NCBI GenBank assembly: GCA_030428835.1
Contig: JAUIEP010000019.1
Location: 1-45,807 of the forward strand
DNA: 45,807 nt
Source of the DNA: Gammaproteobacteria bacterium
GTDB lineage: Bacteria; Pseudomonadota; Gammaproteobacteria; Pseudomonadales; Halieaceae
Reading direction: 5' to 3'
Position 1 is the first letter of the stretch, and every line of letters begins with the position of its first letter. Made by a program: the position numbers and the translations under genes. Positions 1 to 10,343 of the stretch are shown here, one piece after another. Below the pieces are notes generated by a model, which was given only the letters and a program-made list of their open reading frames with translations, had not been told where the DNA came from and searched no databases.

Positions 1-3000
1 CGTCGCGCAACTCCTGGTTCTGGGTGGCGACACCCGTGGCGCAGTTGTTCAGGTGGCAGATGCGCAGGTACTTGCAACCGAGCGCGACCATCGGCGCGGT
101 GCCGAAGCCGAAGCTCTCGGCGCCGAGGATCGCCGCCTTGATCACGTCGAGGCCGGTCTTCAGGCCGCCGTCCGCCTGCAGGCGAATGAAGCCGCGCAGG
201 CCGTTGCCGCGCAGCGTCTGCTGCACCTCCGCGAGGCCAAGCTCGAAAGGCGACCCCGCGTAGCGAATGGACGTCAGCGGGCTCGCGGCGGTGCCGCCGT
301 CGTAACCGGAGATCGTGATGAGGTCGGCATACGCCTTGGCCACACCGGCGGCGATCGTGCCGACCCCGGGCTCGGACACCAGCTTGACGGAAACGAGCGC
401 GTTCGGGTTTACCTGCTTCAGGTCGAAGATGAGCTGCGCGAGGTCCTCGATGGAGTAGATATCGTGGTGCGGCGGCGGCGAAATCAGGGTCACGCCGGGC
501 ACCGAGTAGCGCAGGCGCGCGATCAGGTCGTTCACCTTGCCGCCGGGTAGCTGGCCGCCCTCGCCCGGCTTCGCGCCCTGCGCGATCTTGATCTGCAGTA
601 CCTCGGCGTTCATCAGGTAGTGCGGCGTCACGCCGAAACGGCCCGAGGCGATCTGCTTGATCTTCGATACCCGCTCGGTGCCGAACCGCTCCGGGTCCTC
701 GCCGCCCTCGCCCGAATTGGAGCGGGCGCCGATACGGTTCATGGCCGCCGCGAGCGCCTGGTGCGCCTCCGGGCTGAGCGCGCCGAGCGACATGCCGGCG
801 GAGTCGAAGCGGGGCAGGATTTTCTCCAGCGGCTCCACCTCGTCCAGCGACAGCGGCTGCGCGGCTTCCACCGGCTGCAACAGGTCGCGCAGTGTCGCCA
901 CGGGACGGTCGTTCACGAGCGCGGCGTAGCGCTGGTAATCCCGGTAGTCGCCGGACGCGACCGCCTGCTGCAGGCTCATAACCACGTCCGGGTTGAAGGT
1001 GTGGTACTCCTGCCCGTGCACGTACTTGAGCAGGCCGCCCTGTTCGATCTGCTTGCGCGGCGACCACGCACGCCGGGAGAGCAGCTTGAGTTCCGCTTCC
1101 AGCGCCTCGAAGTTGGCGCCCTCTATGCGCGAGGCGACTCCGCGAAAGGCCAGATCGACCACGTCCCGGGCGAGACCAACGGCCTCGAACAGTTGCGCGC
1201 CGCGATAGGAGCTGACCGCCGAGATGCCCATCTTGGACATGATCTTCAGGAGGCCCTTGTTGATGCCCTTGCGGTAGTTCTTGTAGGCCGCACTTGGCTC
1301 GCCGAGCACTTCGCCGGTGCGGATCAGGTCCTCCAGCACGCTGTAGGCGAGGTAGGGGTAGACCGCCGTGGCGCCGAAGCCGAGCAGGCAGGCGATGTGA
1401 TGCGAGTCTCGCGCGCTGGCCGTCTCCACGAGAAGGTTGGCGTCGATGCGCTGCCCCGTGCTGATCAGGTGGTGGTGCACCGCGCCGGTGGCCAGCAGGC
1501 TGTGTACCGGCAGGGAGTCCCGGTCGATGTCGCGGTCGGAGAGTACAAGTATGGTGGCGCCCTCGCTGACCGCCTGCGCCGCGGCGGTGGCGATATCGGA
1601 CACGGCCTGCCGCAGGCTTTTCTCCGCCGGCTTGTAAGTGCAGTCGATACGCGCCATCTGGTAGCCCGGCTTGTCGAGCTGCAACAGCGTGTTGAACTTG
1701 CTCTGCGACAGCACCGGCGAGGTGAGGATCACGCGGTCGGCGTGTTCGGGCCCCTCGGTGAAGATGTTCTTCTCGCCGCCGAGGTCCGTCTCCAGCGACA
1801 TCACGATCGTCTCGCGCAGCGGGTCGATCGGCGGGTTGGTCACCTGCGCGAACTTCTGGCGGAAGTAATCGTAGAGCGAGCGCTCCTTGCGCGACAGCAC
1901 CGCCATCGGCGTGTCGTCGCCCATGGAACCCACGGCCTCGTTGCCGGACTCGGCCAGCGGCCGCATCACCTGGTCGCGCTCCTCGAAACTCACCTGGAAC
2001 ATCTTCATGAACGTGTCGAGGTGCTCGCGCTCGATGCGCGGCGCCAGCTCCCCGCCGAAGGTGCCCTCGATGCGGCGCGCGCGCTCGCGCAGCCAGCGCT
2101 TGTAGGGCTGCCGCGCCTTCAGGCGGTTGTCGATCTCCTGCGTGTGCAGCAGCTCGCCCGTGTGCGTGTCGACCATGAGTATCTGCCCCGGGCCGACGCG
2201 ACCCTTGGCCACGACGTCCTCGTTGCGATAGGCGTACGTGCCGATCTCGGAGGCGAGCGTGATGAAGCCGTCCTTCGTCTTCACCCAGCGCGCGGGGCGC
2301 AGGCCGTTGCGGTCCAGCAGGCACACGGCGTAGCGGCCGTCGGTGAGCACGATGCCGGCGGGGCCGTCCCAGGGCTCCATGTGCATGGAATGGTATTCGT
2401 AGAACGCGCGCAGGTCCGGGTCCATCGACTCCATGTTCTGCCAGGCCGGGGGAATCAGCATGCGCAGGGCGCGGGGCATGTCGATGCCGCCGGTGAGCAG
2501 GGTATCCAGCATGTTGTCGAGGCTGGAGGAGTCCGAGCCCGTGCGGTTCACCAGCGGCGCGATCTCGCTGATGTTGGGCAGGCGCTCGGTCTCGAAGCGG
2601 GCGGTGCGCGCGTCGGCCCAGTTGCGGTTGCCCTCGATCGTGTTGATCTCGCCGTTGTGCGCGAGCAGCCGGAACGGCTGCGCCAGCGGCCAGCGCGGCA
2701 TCGTGTTGGTGGAAAAGCGCTGGTGGAACACGCAGATCGCCGTCGCCAGGCGCTCGTCGCCCAGATCCGCGTAAAACCGCGGCAGATCCACGGGCATGAC
2801 CAGGCCCTTGTAGGAGATGACGCGACCCGACAGGCTGCAGATGTAAAAGTCCTGGTCCGCCTCGTTGGCCATTTCGGCCTTGCGCCGCGCGACGAACAGC
2901 TTCGTGCTGAGGTCGGCCTCGGACACGCCGGGCGCATCGACGAACACCTGGGCGATGCGCGGCAGGCTGTCGAGGGCGATCACGCCGCAGACGGAGCTGT

Positions 3001-3376
3001 CGGTGGGCACCTCGCGCCAGCCGACGACAGTCAGGCCCTGGTCGGTCAGCGCCTTCTCGGTGGCGGCCTGGGCACTCGCGGCCCGGGACTCGTCCTGGCT
3101 GAAGAAGATCTGGCCGATGCCGTAGTTGTCGCCCAGCTCGACACCGAAGTGCTCCTGCGCGAGGGTGCGCATGAAGCCGTCGGGCATCTGCAGCAACAGG
3201 CCGCAACCGTCGCCGGTTTTACCGTCTGCGGCGATGCCTCCGCGGTGTGTCATGCAGGTCAGAGACTCGATGGCGGTCTGCAGCAACCGGTGGCTGGCAT
3301 CGCCGGAGGTATGGGCGATCAGGCCAAATCCGCAGTTGTCACGAACATCATCAGGTCTATACAGGCCTGCATTCAT
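1..3376 (-). CDS. gltB: Glutamate synthase (NADPH) large subunit, 3' end outside window
   Basis: Large subunit of glutamate synthase, which makes two glutamates from glutamine and 2-oxoglutarate in the cytoplasm. The reading frame begins [18 protein letters not shown] and stays open to the window edge, giving about 1125 of the roughly 1480 residues usual for the family. Cys15 in NCGFGLIAH is the expected N-terminal nucleophile of the class II glutaminase domain after removal of a 14-residue propeptide. Near the window edge the frame reads [12 protein letters not shown] followed by ATGVATQ, the cysteine cluster that binds the 3Fe-4S centre next to the FMN domain. The C-terminal GXGXG helix domain is missing because it lies outside. 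ATG at 3376 is preceded by GGACC. The gene follows aroB on the same strand, as I recall for Pseudomonas. Very sure of the identity. Confidence 0.96.
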   Translation of the reverse strand, partial: MNAGLYRPDDVRDNCGFGLIAHTSGDASHRLLQTAIESLTCMTHRGGIAADGKTGDGCGLLLQMPDGFMRTLAQEHFGVELGDNYGIGQIFFSQDESRAASAQAATEKALTDQGLTVVGWREVPTDSSVCGVIALDSLPRIAQVFVDAPGVSEADLSTKLFVARRKAEMANEADQDFYICSLSGRVISYKGLVMPVDLPRFYADLGDERLATAICVFHQRFSTNTMPRWPLAQPFRLLAHNGEINTIEGNRNWADARTARFETERLPNISEIAPLVNRTGSDSSSLDNMLDTLLTGGIDMPRALRMLIPPAWQNMESMDPDLRAFYEYHSMHMEPWDGPAGIVLTDGRYAVCLLDRNGLRPARWVKTKDGFITLASEIGTYAYRNEDVVAKGRVGPGQILMVDTHTGELLHTQEIDNRLKARQPYKRWLRERARRIEGTFGGELAPRIEREHLDTFMKMFQVSFEERDQVMRPLAESGNEAVGSMGDDTPMAVLSRKERSLYDYFRQKFAQVTNPPIDPLRETIVMSLETDLGGEKNIFTEGPEHADRVILTSPVLSQSKFNTLLQLDKPGYQMARIDCTYKPAEKSLRQAVSDIATAAAQAVSEGATILVLSDRDIDRDSLPVHSLLATGAVHHHLISTGQRIDANLLVETASARDSHHIACLLGFGATAVYPYLAYSVLEDLIRTGEVLGEPSAAYKNYRKGINKGLLKIMSKMGISAVSSYRGAQLFEAVGLARDVVDLAFRGVASRIEGANFEALEAELKLLSRRAWSPRKQIEQGGLLKYVHGQEYHTFNPDVVMSLQQAVASGDYRDYQRYAALVNDRPVATLRDLLQPVEAAQPLSLDEVEPLEKILPRFDSAGMSLGALSPEAHQALAAAMNRIGARSNSGEGGEDPERFGTERVSKIKQIASGRFGVTPHYLMNAEVLQIKIAQGAKPGEGGQLPGGKVNDLIARLRYSVPGVTLISPPPHHDIYSIEDLAQLIFDLKQVNPNALVSVKLVSEPGVGTIAAGVAKAYADLITISGYDGGTAASPLTSIRYAGSPFELGLAEVQQTLRGNGLRGFIRLQADGGLKTGLDVIKAAILGAESFGFGTAPMVALGCKYLRICHLNNCATGVATQNQELRD

Positions 3377-3460
3377 AGTAGGTCCAGAATAATAATAAAA
3401 AACAAAAGCTTACAACGAAGCGCCCGCACCCGAGGTGGCCCGGGGTGGAAAGGGCCGCCT

Positions 3461-3489
3461 ATTTTACACGCATGCAGATAGTGGAACAA
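3461..3489 (-). promoter_or_regulatory. Candidate sigma-70 promoter for gltB
   Basis: On the minus strand TTGTTC (3484-3489), a 17-bp spacer and TAAAAT (3461-3466) lie about 80 bases upstream of the gltB start. The region between this site and gltB contains an AT-rich stretch unlike the surroundings. The -35 is weak, so this is a pattern match only. Confidence 0.35.
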
Positions 3490-3516
3490 ACGCCCAAAAC
3501 CGGGTGCCGTGCAGGG

Positions 3517-4596
3517 TTAAAAGAGGCTTGAAAGTTCCGCGTCGGTGGCGTCGTCAACAATGCAGGCCTCGCCGATCCGGCGGAGCAGCACGAAGCGCAT
3601 CCGGCCGTCGACGACCTTCTTGTCGCGCGCCATCAGCGCGAGAAATTGCGCAGCATCCATGTCCGCCGGCGGCGCCACCGGGAGCTGCATCGTGGCCAGC
3701 AGTGCACGCAGCGCGTCGACCTCGGCGGGGTCTATCCAGCCGCGTCGCGCCGACAGTTCGAGCGCCAACACCATCCCCGCCGCCACGGCCTCGCCGTGCA
3801 GCCATTCGCCGTAACCCTGCCCGGTCTCGATCGCGTGGCCGAAGGTGTGCCCCAGGTTGAGGATGGCCCGCAGGCCGCCCTCGCGCTCGTCCGCCGCGAC
3901 CACCTCGGCCTTGATCGCGCAACTGCGCTCGATGGCCTCCGCCAGGGCCGCCTCCTCACGCGCCAGCAGGGCCGGCATGTGCTCGGTGAGCCACGCGTAG
4001 AACCCGGCATCGCTGATGAGGCCGTACTTCACCACCTCGGCGAGCCCGGCGGCGAATTCCCGCGCGGGCAGGCTGTGCAGGGTATCGATATCGATCAACA
4101 CCGCCTGCGGCTGGTAGAACGCGCCGATCATGTTCTTGCCCAGGGGGTGGTTCACGCCCGTCTTGCCGCCTACCGAGGAGTCCACCTGGGCCAGCAGTGT
4201 GGTGGGTACCTGCACGAAATTGACCCCGCGCTGGTAGCAGGCTGCCGCGAAGCCTGTCACGTCGCCGACCACACCGCCGCCAACGGCGATGAAGGTGGTA
4301 CTGCGGTTGTGCCCGGCCTCGAGTACGCGGTCGAAGATGCTCTCGAGGCTCGCCAGCGTCTTGTACTGCTCCCCGTCGGGCAGCACCACGTCGGTCACCA
4401 GCGCGCGCTCGCCCAGGGCCTCGCGCACGCGGTCCACGTACAGCGGCGCCACGGTTGCGTTACTCACGATCACCACCTGGCCACCGGCGATATGCCGCGC
4501 CAGCAGCACCGGGTCGCGCAGCAGGTCGCGCCCGATGTAGATGGGATAGCTGCGCTCGGCCAGCTCAACATGCAGGGTGTGCAGCAACGGGGACAC
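3517..4596 (-). CDS. aroB: 3-dehydroquinate synthase
   Basis: Second step of the shikimate pathway: converts DAHP to 3-dehydroquinate using NAD+ and a divalent metal. The product is 359 residues, normal for the family. The NAD-binding stretch [11 protein letters not shown] is at 106-116, followed by [17 protein letters not shown] (131-147). Expected metal ligands are Glu187 (in GLAEVVKYG), His250 (in [12 protein letters not shown]) and His267 (in LHGEAV). It lies 59 bases downstream of aroK on the same strand, and pilQ-aroK-aroB probably form one transcript. No anomalies seen. Confidence 0.98.
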   Translation of the reverse strand: MSPLLHTLHVELAERSYPIYIGRDLLRDPVLLARHIAGGQVVIVSNATVAPLYVDRVREALGERALVTDVVLPDGEQYKTLASLESIFDRVLEAGHNRSTTFIAVGGGVVGDVTGFAAACYQRGVNFVQVPTTLLAQVDSSVGGKTGVNHPLGKNMIGAFYQPQAVLIDIDTLHSLPAREFAAGLAEVVKYGLISDAGFYAWLTEHMPALLAREEAALAEAIERSCAIKAEVVAADEREGGLRAILNLGHTFGHAIETGQGYGEWLHGEAVAAGMVLALELSARRGWIDPAEVDALRALLATMQLPVAPPADMDAAQFLALMARDKKVVDGRMRFVLLRRIGEACIVDDATDAELSSLF

Positions 4597-4655
4597 GCCG
4601 GTTCCTCAAGGTGATGGGGGACTCATCATACCCGTTTGCACGGGCGCCCGCGCGC

Positions 4656-5168
4656 TCAGGTCAGCTCGCGCACCAGGCGTTGCGCCACCGTGCGCGGCGA
4701 ACAGCTGTCCGTCTCGATCACGTGGTCGGCGATTTCGCGATACAGCGGGTCGCGTTCCGCCATGAGTTCGGTGAGGATTTCCTTCGGGTCACCGCCCTGC
4801 AGCAGCGGCCGGCGCCGGTCGCGCTGGGTGCGCTTGACCTGCTCTTTTACCGTGGCGTAGAGGTAGATGACAAAACCCCGCGCGGCCAGCACGCGGCGGT
4901 TGTTCGGGCGCAGCACGACGCCGCCGCCGGTCGCCAGCACGATGCCGTCCCACCCGGTCATTTCCTCGACCACCTGCTCTTCGCGGTCGCGAAAACCCTC
5001 CTCGCCCTCGACGTCGAATATCCACGGGATGTCCGCGCCGGTGCGGGCCTCGATCTCCGTGTCGGTATCGGCGAAGCGCAGTTTCAGGTGATCGGCCAGG
5101 TACTTGCCGATAGTGGTCTTGCCGGCCCCCATGGGGCCGACAAGGAATACTCTGTGCAGGGAGGGCAT
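4656..5168 (-). CDS. aroK: Shikimate kinase
   Basis: Phosphorylates shikimate to shikimate 3-phosphate with ATP. The 170-residue product has a Walker A motif GPMGAGKTT at 11-19, the shikimate-binding Asp in ADTDTEIE (32-39), Arg60, the GGG loop at 81-83 and the RRRPLL lid near 117. The length is typical. Its start lies 18 bases after the pilQ stop, so it is almost certainly co-transcribed with the pilus operon, an arrangement well known in pseudomonads. Confidence 0.98.
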   Translation of the reverse strand: MPSLHRVFLVGPMGAGKTTIGKYLADHLKLRFADTDTEIEARTGADIPWIFDVEGEEGFRDREEQVVEEMTGWDGIVLATGGGVVLRPNNRRVLAARGFVIYLYATVKEQVKRTQRDRRRPLLQGGDPKEILTELMAERDPLYREIADHVIETDSCSPRTVAQRLVRELT

Positions 5169-5186
5169 CGCGCGCGGGGATGCCGT

Positions 5187-7304
5187 CTAGTCGAGCAGCG
5201 TGTCCGCCAGGATGCGCGGCGTGATGAAAATCAGCGTCTCTGACTTGGTCTGGGTGGTGGACTCGGAGCGGAAAAACGCGCCGATGTAAGGGATATCACC
5301 GAAGAACGGCACCTTACTGACCGACTCGATATCCTCCGTCTTGAAGATCCCGCCCAGCACGACTGTCTGGCCATTGCCGACCAGCACCTGCGTGTTGAGC
5401 TGGGTGGTATCAATGGTCGGGATGCGGCCGTTCTCCGTGCCGGCATCCACGAGATCACCCAGCGAGTCCTGGTTGATCTTGAGATCCAGCAGTATGCGGT
5501 CATCCGGCGTGATGCTCGGCGTCACGTCCAGCGACAACACCGCCTCCTTGAACGCCACCGTGGTACGGCCGCTGGCGGAGGACTCCTGGTACGGGATCTC
5601 GGTACCGGACTTGATGATCGCCGACTGCTTGTCGCCCGTGATGACCTTCGGCTGCGAGACCACCTCGCCGCCGCCCTCTGCCTCGAGGGCCTGCAGTTCG
5701 GCGCTCAGGAAGAGGTCGTCGTTGGCAAAGCCCACCGCGAAGCCGCTGGTGGAAGCGACACCGAGGTCGACCAGGAGCGCGCCGGGGAAGGACACTTCCA
5801 GCGGGTTGCCGTTGATGGCGTCCTCGACCAGGCCGGTCGCGTTGGACGAATCACCGGACACGCCGATGACACGATCATCGTCAGCGTCGATAAACGAACC
5901 GCCCCACTCGATACCGAGGTTGCGACCCGCGTCGGTCTGGGCGATCACGATGCGCGCCTCGATCATGACCTGGCGCACGGGAATGTCCACGAGTTCGATC
6001 AGCTCCCGGATGGCCGCCAGCTTGGGCGCGGTATCGGTGATGATCAGCGAGTTGGTGCGGCCGTCCACAACCACGGAGCCGCGCGGCGATATCAGGCTGC
6101 CGCCGTCCTCGGTTCCGGCCTTGAACAGTTTCACCACGTCCGCGGCCTTGGCGTAACGGATGCGCACGAACTCCGACTGCAGCGGCGCGAGTTCGGAGAT
6201 CTGCTTGTTGGCCTCGATCTGCTGGCGCTCCCGCTCGGCGATCTCAGCCGCGGGCGCCACCATCAACACGTTGCCGACCTGGCGCTTGTCCAGGCCCTTG
6301 GTCTTCAGTACCAGCTCGAGGGCCTGATCCCAGGGTACGTTCTGCAGGCGCAGGGTAATGCGGCCGGACACGGTGTCGCTCGCCACGAGGTTGAGCTCCG
6401 TGAAGTCGGCGATGAGCTGCAGTACCGCGCGCACCTCGATGTCCTGGAAGTTTAGCGAGATACGGTCGCCCACGTAGGTGAACTCGTTCTTGCGCCGCTG
6501 GGCTTCCTGCTTGGACAAAGGCTTCACGCTGACGACGTACTCGTTGTCGGTCTGGTAGGCGAGGTAGTCGAAGTCGCCGGTGGTCTTGAGTTGCAGCGTC
6601 GCGCCGCGCTCGGTGGTGTTGACGTCGACGCTGTTCACCGGCGTGGCAAAGTCGGTGACGTCGTAACGGCGAATCAGCCGCTCGGCGACTGTCGTGTCGA
6701 TGAATTCCACCTTCACGTCCCCGGCTTCGCTGAAGACGTTGACGTCCACCGACGGGTCGGTCAGTTGCAGCGTCAGGCGGCCCTCGCCGTCTCCGGTGCG
6801 CTGGAACTGCAGGTCGGTAATGCGCGAGGTGACCTCGGCGACCTTGGCGATCTCCGTGCGCACGGTGTGCGGATCGGTCGTCTGCTTGACGTAGTCGGTG
6901 CCTTCCTGCCCTACGAGCAGGAAGAGGTTGTTGCCCTCGACGCGGGTCTCATAGGGTACGAGCTTCACCAGGTTGACGACCAGGCGCGTGCGATCGCCGG
7001 ACTCCAGCACCATCGCCTTGGTCGCGTTGCCATAGGGCAGGGAATAGCGCTTGCGATCGAGGCTGCTGGTAGCGCCGATAAAGTCCAGCGCGATGCGCGC
7101 GGGCTTCTCGATGGAGTAGGACTTGATCTCGGGCGGTGCCTCGTTGAATTCCACGCGCACTTCGAACTTGCTGCCCGGCCGCGAGCTGAACTCGATATCC
7201 TGGACCGCCGGTGCCGCCTGCGCCGCCTGTGCCACGAAGACCAGCGCCAGCGTCGACACCGCGCGACGCCACCAATTGCTCAAGCTAAGTCTTTCTTTCC
7301 CCAC
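5187..7304 (-). CDS. pilQ: Type IV pilus secretin PilQ
   Basis: Forms the outer-membrane ring through which type IV pili pass. I place the start at GTG 7304 (MGKERLSLSNWWRRAV), giving 705 residues, because GGGGA lies 8 bases upstream and a signal peptide with the hydrophobic run STLALVFVAQAAQA follows directly. The frame is open further up to 7424, but that would overlap pilP; a TTG nearer the signal peptide is another option. After the signal come AMIN-type beta domains that bind peptidoglycan, a secretin short domain (VRAVLQLIADFTELNLV), N-domains (NSLIITDTAPKLAAIRELI) and the C-terminal secretin beta domain with VPFFGDIPYIGAFFR and FITPRI. It is the last pilus gene of the pilMNOPQ set. No truncation seen. 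Confidence 0.96.
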   Translation of the reverse strand: MGKERLSLSNWWRRAVSTLALVFVAQAAQAAPAVQDIEFSSRPGSKFEVRVEFNEAPPEIKSYSIEKPARIALDFIGATSSLDRKRYSLPYGNATKAMVLESGDRTRLVVNLVKLVPYETRVEGNNLFLLVGQEGTDYVKQTTDPHTVRTEIAKVAEVTSRITDLQFQRTGDGEGRLTLQLTDPSVDVNVFSEAGDVKVEFIDTTVAERLIRRYDVTDFATPVNSVDVNTTERGATLQLKTTGDFDYLAYQTDNEYVVSVKPLSKQEAQRRKNEFTYVGDRISLNFQDIEVRAVLQLIADFTELNLVASDTVSGRITLRLQNVPWDQALELVLKTKGLDKRQVGNVLMVAPAAEIAERERQQIEANKQISELAPLQSEFVRIRYAKAADVVKLFKAGTEDGGSLISPRGSVVVDGRTNSLIITDTAPKLAAIRELIELVDIPVRQVMIEARIVIAQTDAGRNLGIEWGGSFIDADDDRVIGVSGDSSNATGLVEDAINGNPLEVSFPGALLVDLGVASTSGFAVGFANDDLFLSAELQALEAEGGGEVVSQPKVITGDKQSAIIKSGTEIPYQESSASGRTTVAFKEAVLSLDVTPSITPDDRILLDLKINQDSLGDLVDAGTENGRIPTIDTTQLNTQVLVGNGQTVVLGGIFKTEDIESVSKVPFFGDIPYIGAFFRSESTTQTKSETLIFITPRILADTLLD

Positions 7305-7381
7305 GGCCTTTGTCCCCAAAACTATTCTGTTTTTACTGTCTTGTGCTGTGATGACCGCGGCTCCCACACCGCGGCGCCGAC

Positions 7382-7915
7382 TCACAGCCCACTCAATTTG
7401 ATTGTGCGCGGACGCTCTACCCATCCGTCTTTCGTGCCGTCGCTCACAATCTCGACCACCGCCACGAAGGTATCGCCCATGTCGACGATCTTGCCGTGGT
7501 GACGGCCGAGGAAATTGCCCACTTTCACGCGGTGCACACCGCCCTCGGGATCCTTGATCAGGGTCCAGTTGGTTTCCTCGCGCTCCAGTGTGCCCACCAT
7601 GCGCAGCGAATCGAACGTGAACTGCTCGAGGAATTCCTTGACCCGGTTCTCATCCGGCTTGATGGCGGCGACCGCCTGCAGCTGCGTAATCTCACGCACC
7701 TCGATCGGGCGATCAAACGGGCTGCGCAGCGCCGTGGCGCTGTAGGCAAACGCCTCGTAGGCCTTGAACGTCGGGATCGGCGCGATGATGCCGCCCGGGT
7801 GTGCCCGCTTCTCGTCCATGAACGTATCGAGATCGGAGAAGTCACCCCCGGAACAGGCGCCCAGAGCCACACTGCACAGCAGCGCCAACCATACCTTGCG
7901 AGGCATAAACGTCAT
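7382..7915 (-). CDS. pilP: Type IV pilus assembly lipoprotein PilP
   Basis: Inner-membrane lipoprotein that links the PilN-PilO pair to the PilQ secretin. The 177-residue product starts MTFMPRKVWLALLCSVALGAC; the lipobox LGAC places the lipidated cysteine at residue 21. The C-terminal HM-loop beta domain is recognisable by NRVKEFLEQFTFDSLRMVG, GGVHRVKVGNFLGRHHGKI and WVERPRTIKL. The ATG lies two bases beyond the pilO stop, so the two are probably translationally coupled. Confidence 0.95.
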   Translation of the reverse strand: MTFMPRKVWLALLCSVALGACSGGDFSDLDTFMDEKRAHPGGIIAPIPTFKAYEAFAYSATALRSPFDRPIEVREITQLQAVAAIKPDENRVKEFLEQFTFDSLRMVGTLEREETNWTLIKDPEGGVHRVKVGNFLGRHHGKIVDMGDTFVAVVEIVSDGTKDGWVERPRTIKLSGL

Positions 7916-7917
7916 GA

Positions 7918-8532
7918 CTACGCGTCCTCGTCCTTGTAGCGATAGGTCTTCGCGACAATGTTCATACTGAGGGCATTGGTGTTCTTGCGCTTCGCCTCGA
8001 TCTTGAAGTCGTGCAGCGTCACGATCCGCGGCAGGCCTGCCATGCCGCTGATGAATGCGCCGAGGTCGTGGTAGGAGCCCGTGGCGCTGATCGAGATCGG
8101 CAGTTCGATGTAGAACTCACGCGCCTGCTCGCGACGCAGGTCGATGGATCCGATATCGAGGCCATTGAGCAGGCCCTTGTTGGTGATGTCCTCCAACAGG
8201 CCCGGCACCTCGGTGTCGCTCGGCAATTGGCTCACGAGGGCGCCGAAGGATTCCTCCATCTCCGCCATCTGCTGGCGATAGGCGTCGAGGTTGGCGGCCT
8301 GGAAAGCCTTCTTCTCGAAATCCTTCTTCAGGTCGACTTCCGCTTCCTGCGCCTTGGCGAGCTCACTTTGCAGATCCTGGATGTGGTAGTAGTAGCCGCC
8401 CACGAGGACAGCGATGAGCAGGATCGTCCAGACGATGACCTTGACCGGCGTCGGCCAGATGCCGACGTTGTCAAAATCGAGATCGTTGATATCAAATTCG
8501 CGAATCGACTGCAGTGTATCTTCGAATGCCAT
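7918..8532 (-). CDS. pilO: Type IV pilus inner-membrane protein PilO
   Basis: Bitopic inner-membrane protein that pairs with PilN in the pilus alignment complex. The 204 residues comprise a short cytoplasmic N-terminus, one membrane helix (VIVWTILLIAVLVGGYYY, about 33-50), a coiled-coil stretch (QDLQSELAKAQEAEVDLKKD) and a periplasmic ferredoxin-like domain ending in MNIVAKTYRYKDEDA. The gene sits between pilN and pilP with gaps of two or three bases. Confidence 0.96.
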   Translation of the reverse strand: MAFEDTLQSIREFDINDLDFDNVGIWPTPVKVIVWTILLIAVLVGGYYYHIQDLQSELAKAQEAEVDLKKDFEKKAFQAANLDAYRQQMAEMEESFGALVSQLPSDTEVPGLLEDITNKGLLNGLDIGSIDLRREQAREFYIELPISISATGSYHDLGAFISGMAGLPRIVTLHDFKIEAKRKNTNALSMNIVAKTYRYKDEDA

Positions 8533-8535
8533 GGC

Positions 8536-9104
8536 TTAGCTTCCCCCCGTTTCTTCTTCGGATGCGGGGGCCTGGATCTTCACTGTCAGGTTGAAAGTGT
8601 TGGCCTGGTCACCGTAGGCGGGGGCGGCCTTCACCTTGTCCAGGTTAGGACTGGCAAGCCAGTCCGACGCGTCGAGGCGACGCATCAGGCTCGACACCCG
8701 GTTGTTGGATTCGGCGATGCCGGCGATGGATATCGTCTTACCCTTGGTGCTCAGGCTGGTGTAAAAAACCCCGTCGGGAACTGTGCGCACGAGCTGGTCG
8801 AGCACGCGTACGATGATGGGACGGTTGCCCTGCAGTTCCTGGATAACACGCATACGATCGATGAGCTGGTTGCGGCGCTTTTGCAGCTCGCGGATTTCGG
8901 CGACCGCCTTGTCCAGCTCCTTGATGTTTTCCTTCAGGTAGGAATTGCGCGCCTTCTGGTTGTCGATCTGGGCATTGACCACGCGGTCACCCAGCAACAG
9001 GATCCCGGCGCCCAGCGCCAGCATCAGCGCCGCCGTCACCAGGAAATCCTTCTTGAGTTCCTGGCGGCGCGCTTCACGCCACGGTAGTAGGTTAATCTGC
9101 GCCA

Positions 9105-9105
<1 letters not shown>
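8536..9105 (-). CDS. pilN: Type IV pilus inner-membrane protein PilN
   Basis: Partner of PilO in the inner membrane. The 189-residue product opens with MAQINLLPWREARRQ; the INLLPW motif is the conserved cytoplasmic tail that docks into PilM. A single membrane helix (FLVTAALMLALGAGILLLG) follows, then a coiled coil and a small periplasmic domain. The start ATG overlaps the pilM stop by one base (TAATG), a sign of translational coupling. Confidence 0.96.
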
Positions 9106-10178
<1,073 letters not shown>

Positions 10179-10183
10179 CTATC

Positions 10184-10214
10184 AGTATCACTAACTTAGG
10201 ATATTTTCGTGCAA
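10184..10214 (-). promoter_or_regulatory. Weak candidate promoter for the pilM operon
   Basis: On the minus strand TTGCAC (10209-10214) and GATACT (10184-10189) are spaced by 19 bases, just upstream of the TTG start of pilM. The spacing is longer than ideal. It lies in the AT-rich divergent region shared with mrcA. Confidence 0.25.
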
Positions 10215-10272
10215 CGATACATTAATTGGATAGCGACAACAGGCCAAAATATTACCAAAGATGAAAAAAGCC

Positions 10273-10278
10273 TATAAT
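10273..10278 (+). promoter_or_regulatory. mrcA: Candidate -10 element of the mrcA promoter
   Basis: A perfect TATAAT at 10273-10278, about 65 bases upstream of the mrcA ATG, inside an AT-rich stretch. The best -35 is the imperfect TTACCA at 10252-10257 with a short 15-bp spacer, so an activator may be needed or the true -35 may differ. Confidence 0.45.
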
Positions 10279-10343
10279 TACCAAACGACGCTCCGCCCGG
10301 CCCTGTCTAAGGTGCGCTAAGGGCCTGAATTCAAAAGGGTAAA

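Noticed and set aside
3420-3460. GGCCC/GGGCC inverted repeat upstream of gltB as an attenuator
   Set aside because: Only five base pairs and no adjoining U-run in the direction of gltB transcription at the right distance; likely chance in GC-rich DNA.
620-3481. A 953-codon open frame on the plus strand opposite gltB
   Set aside because: It is antisense to a clear gltB with all its motifs. Its product is a low-complexity run of Arg, His, Val and Gly typical of the reverse frame of a GC-rich gene.
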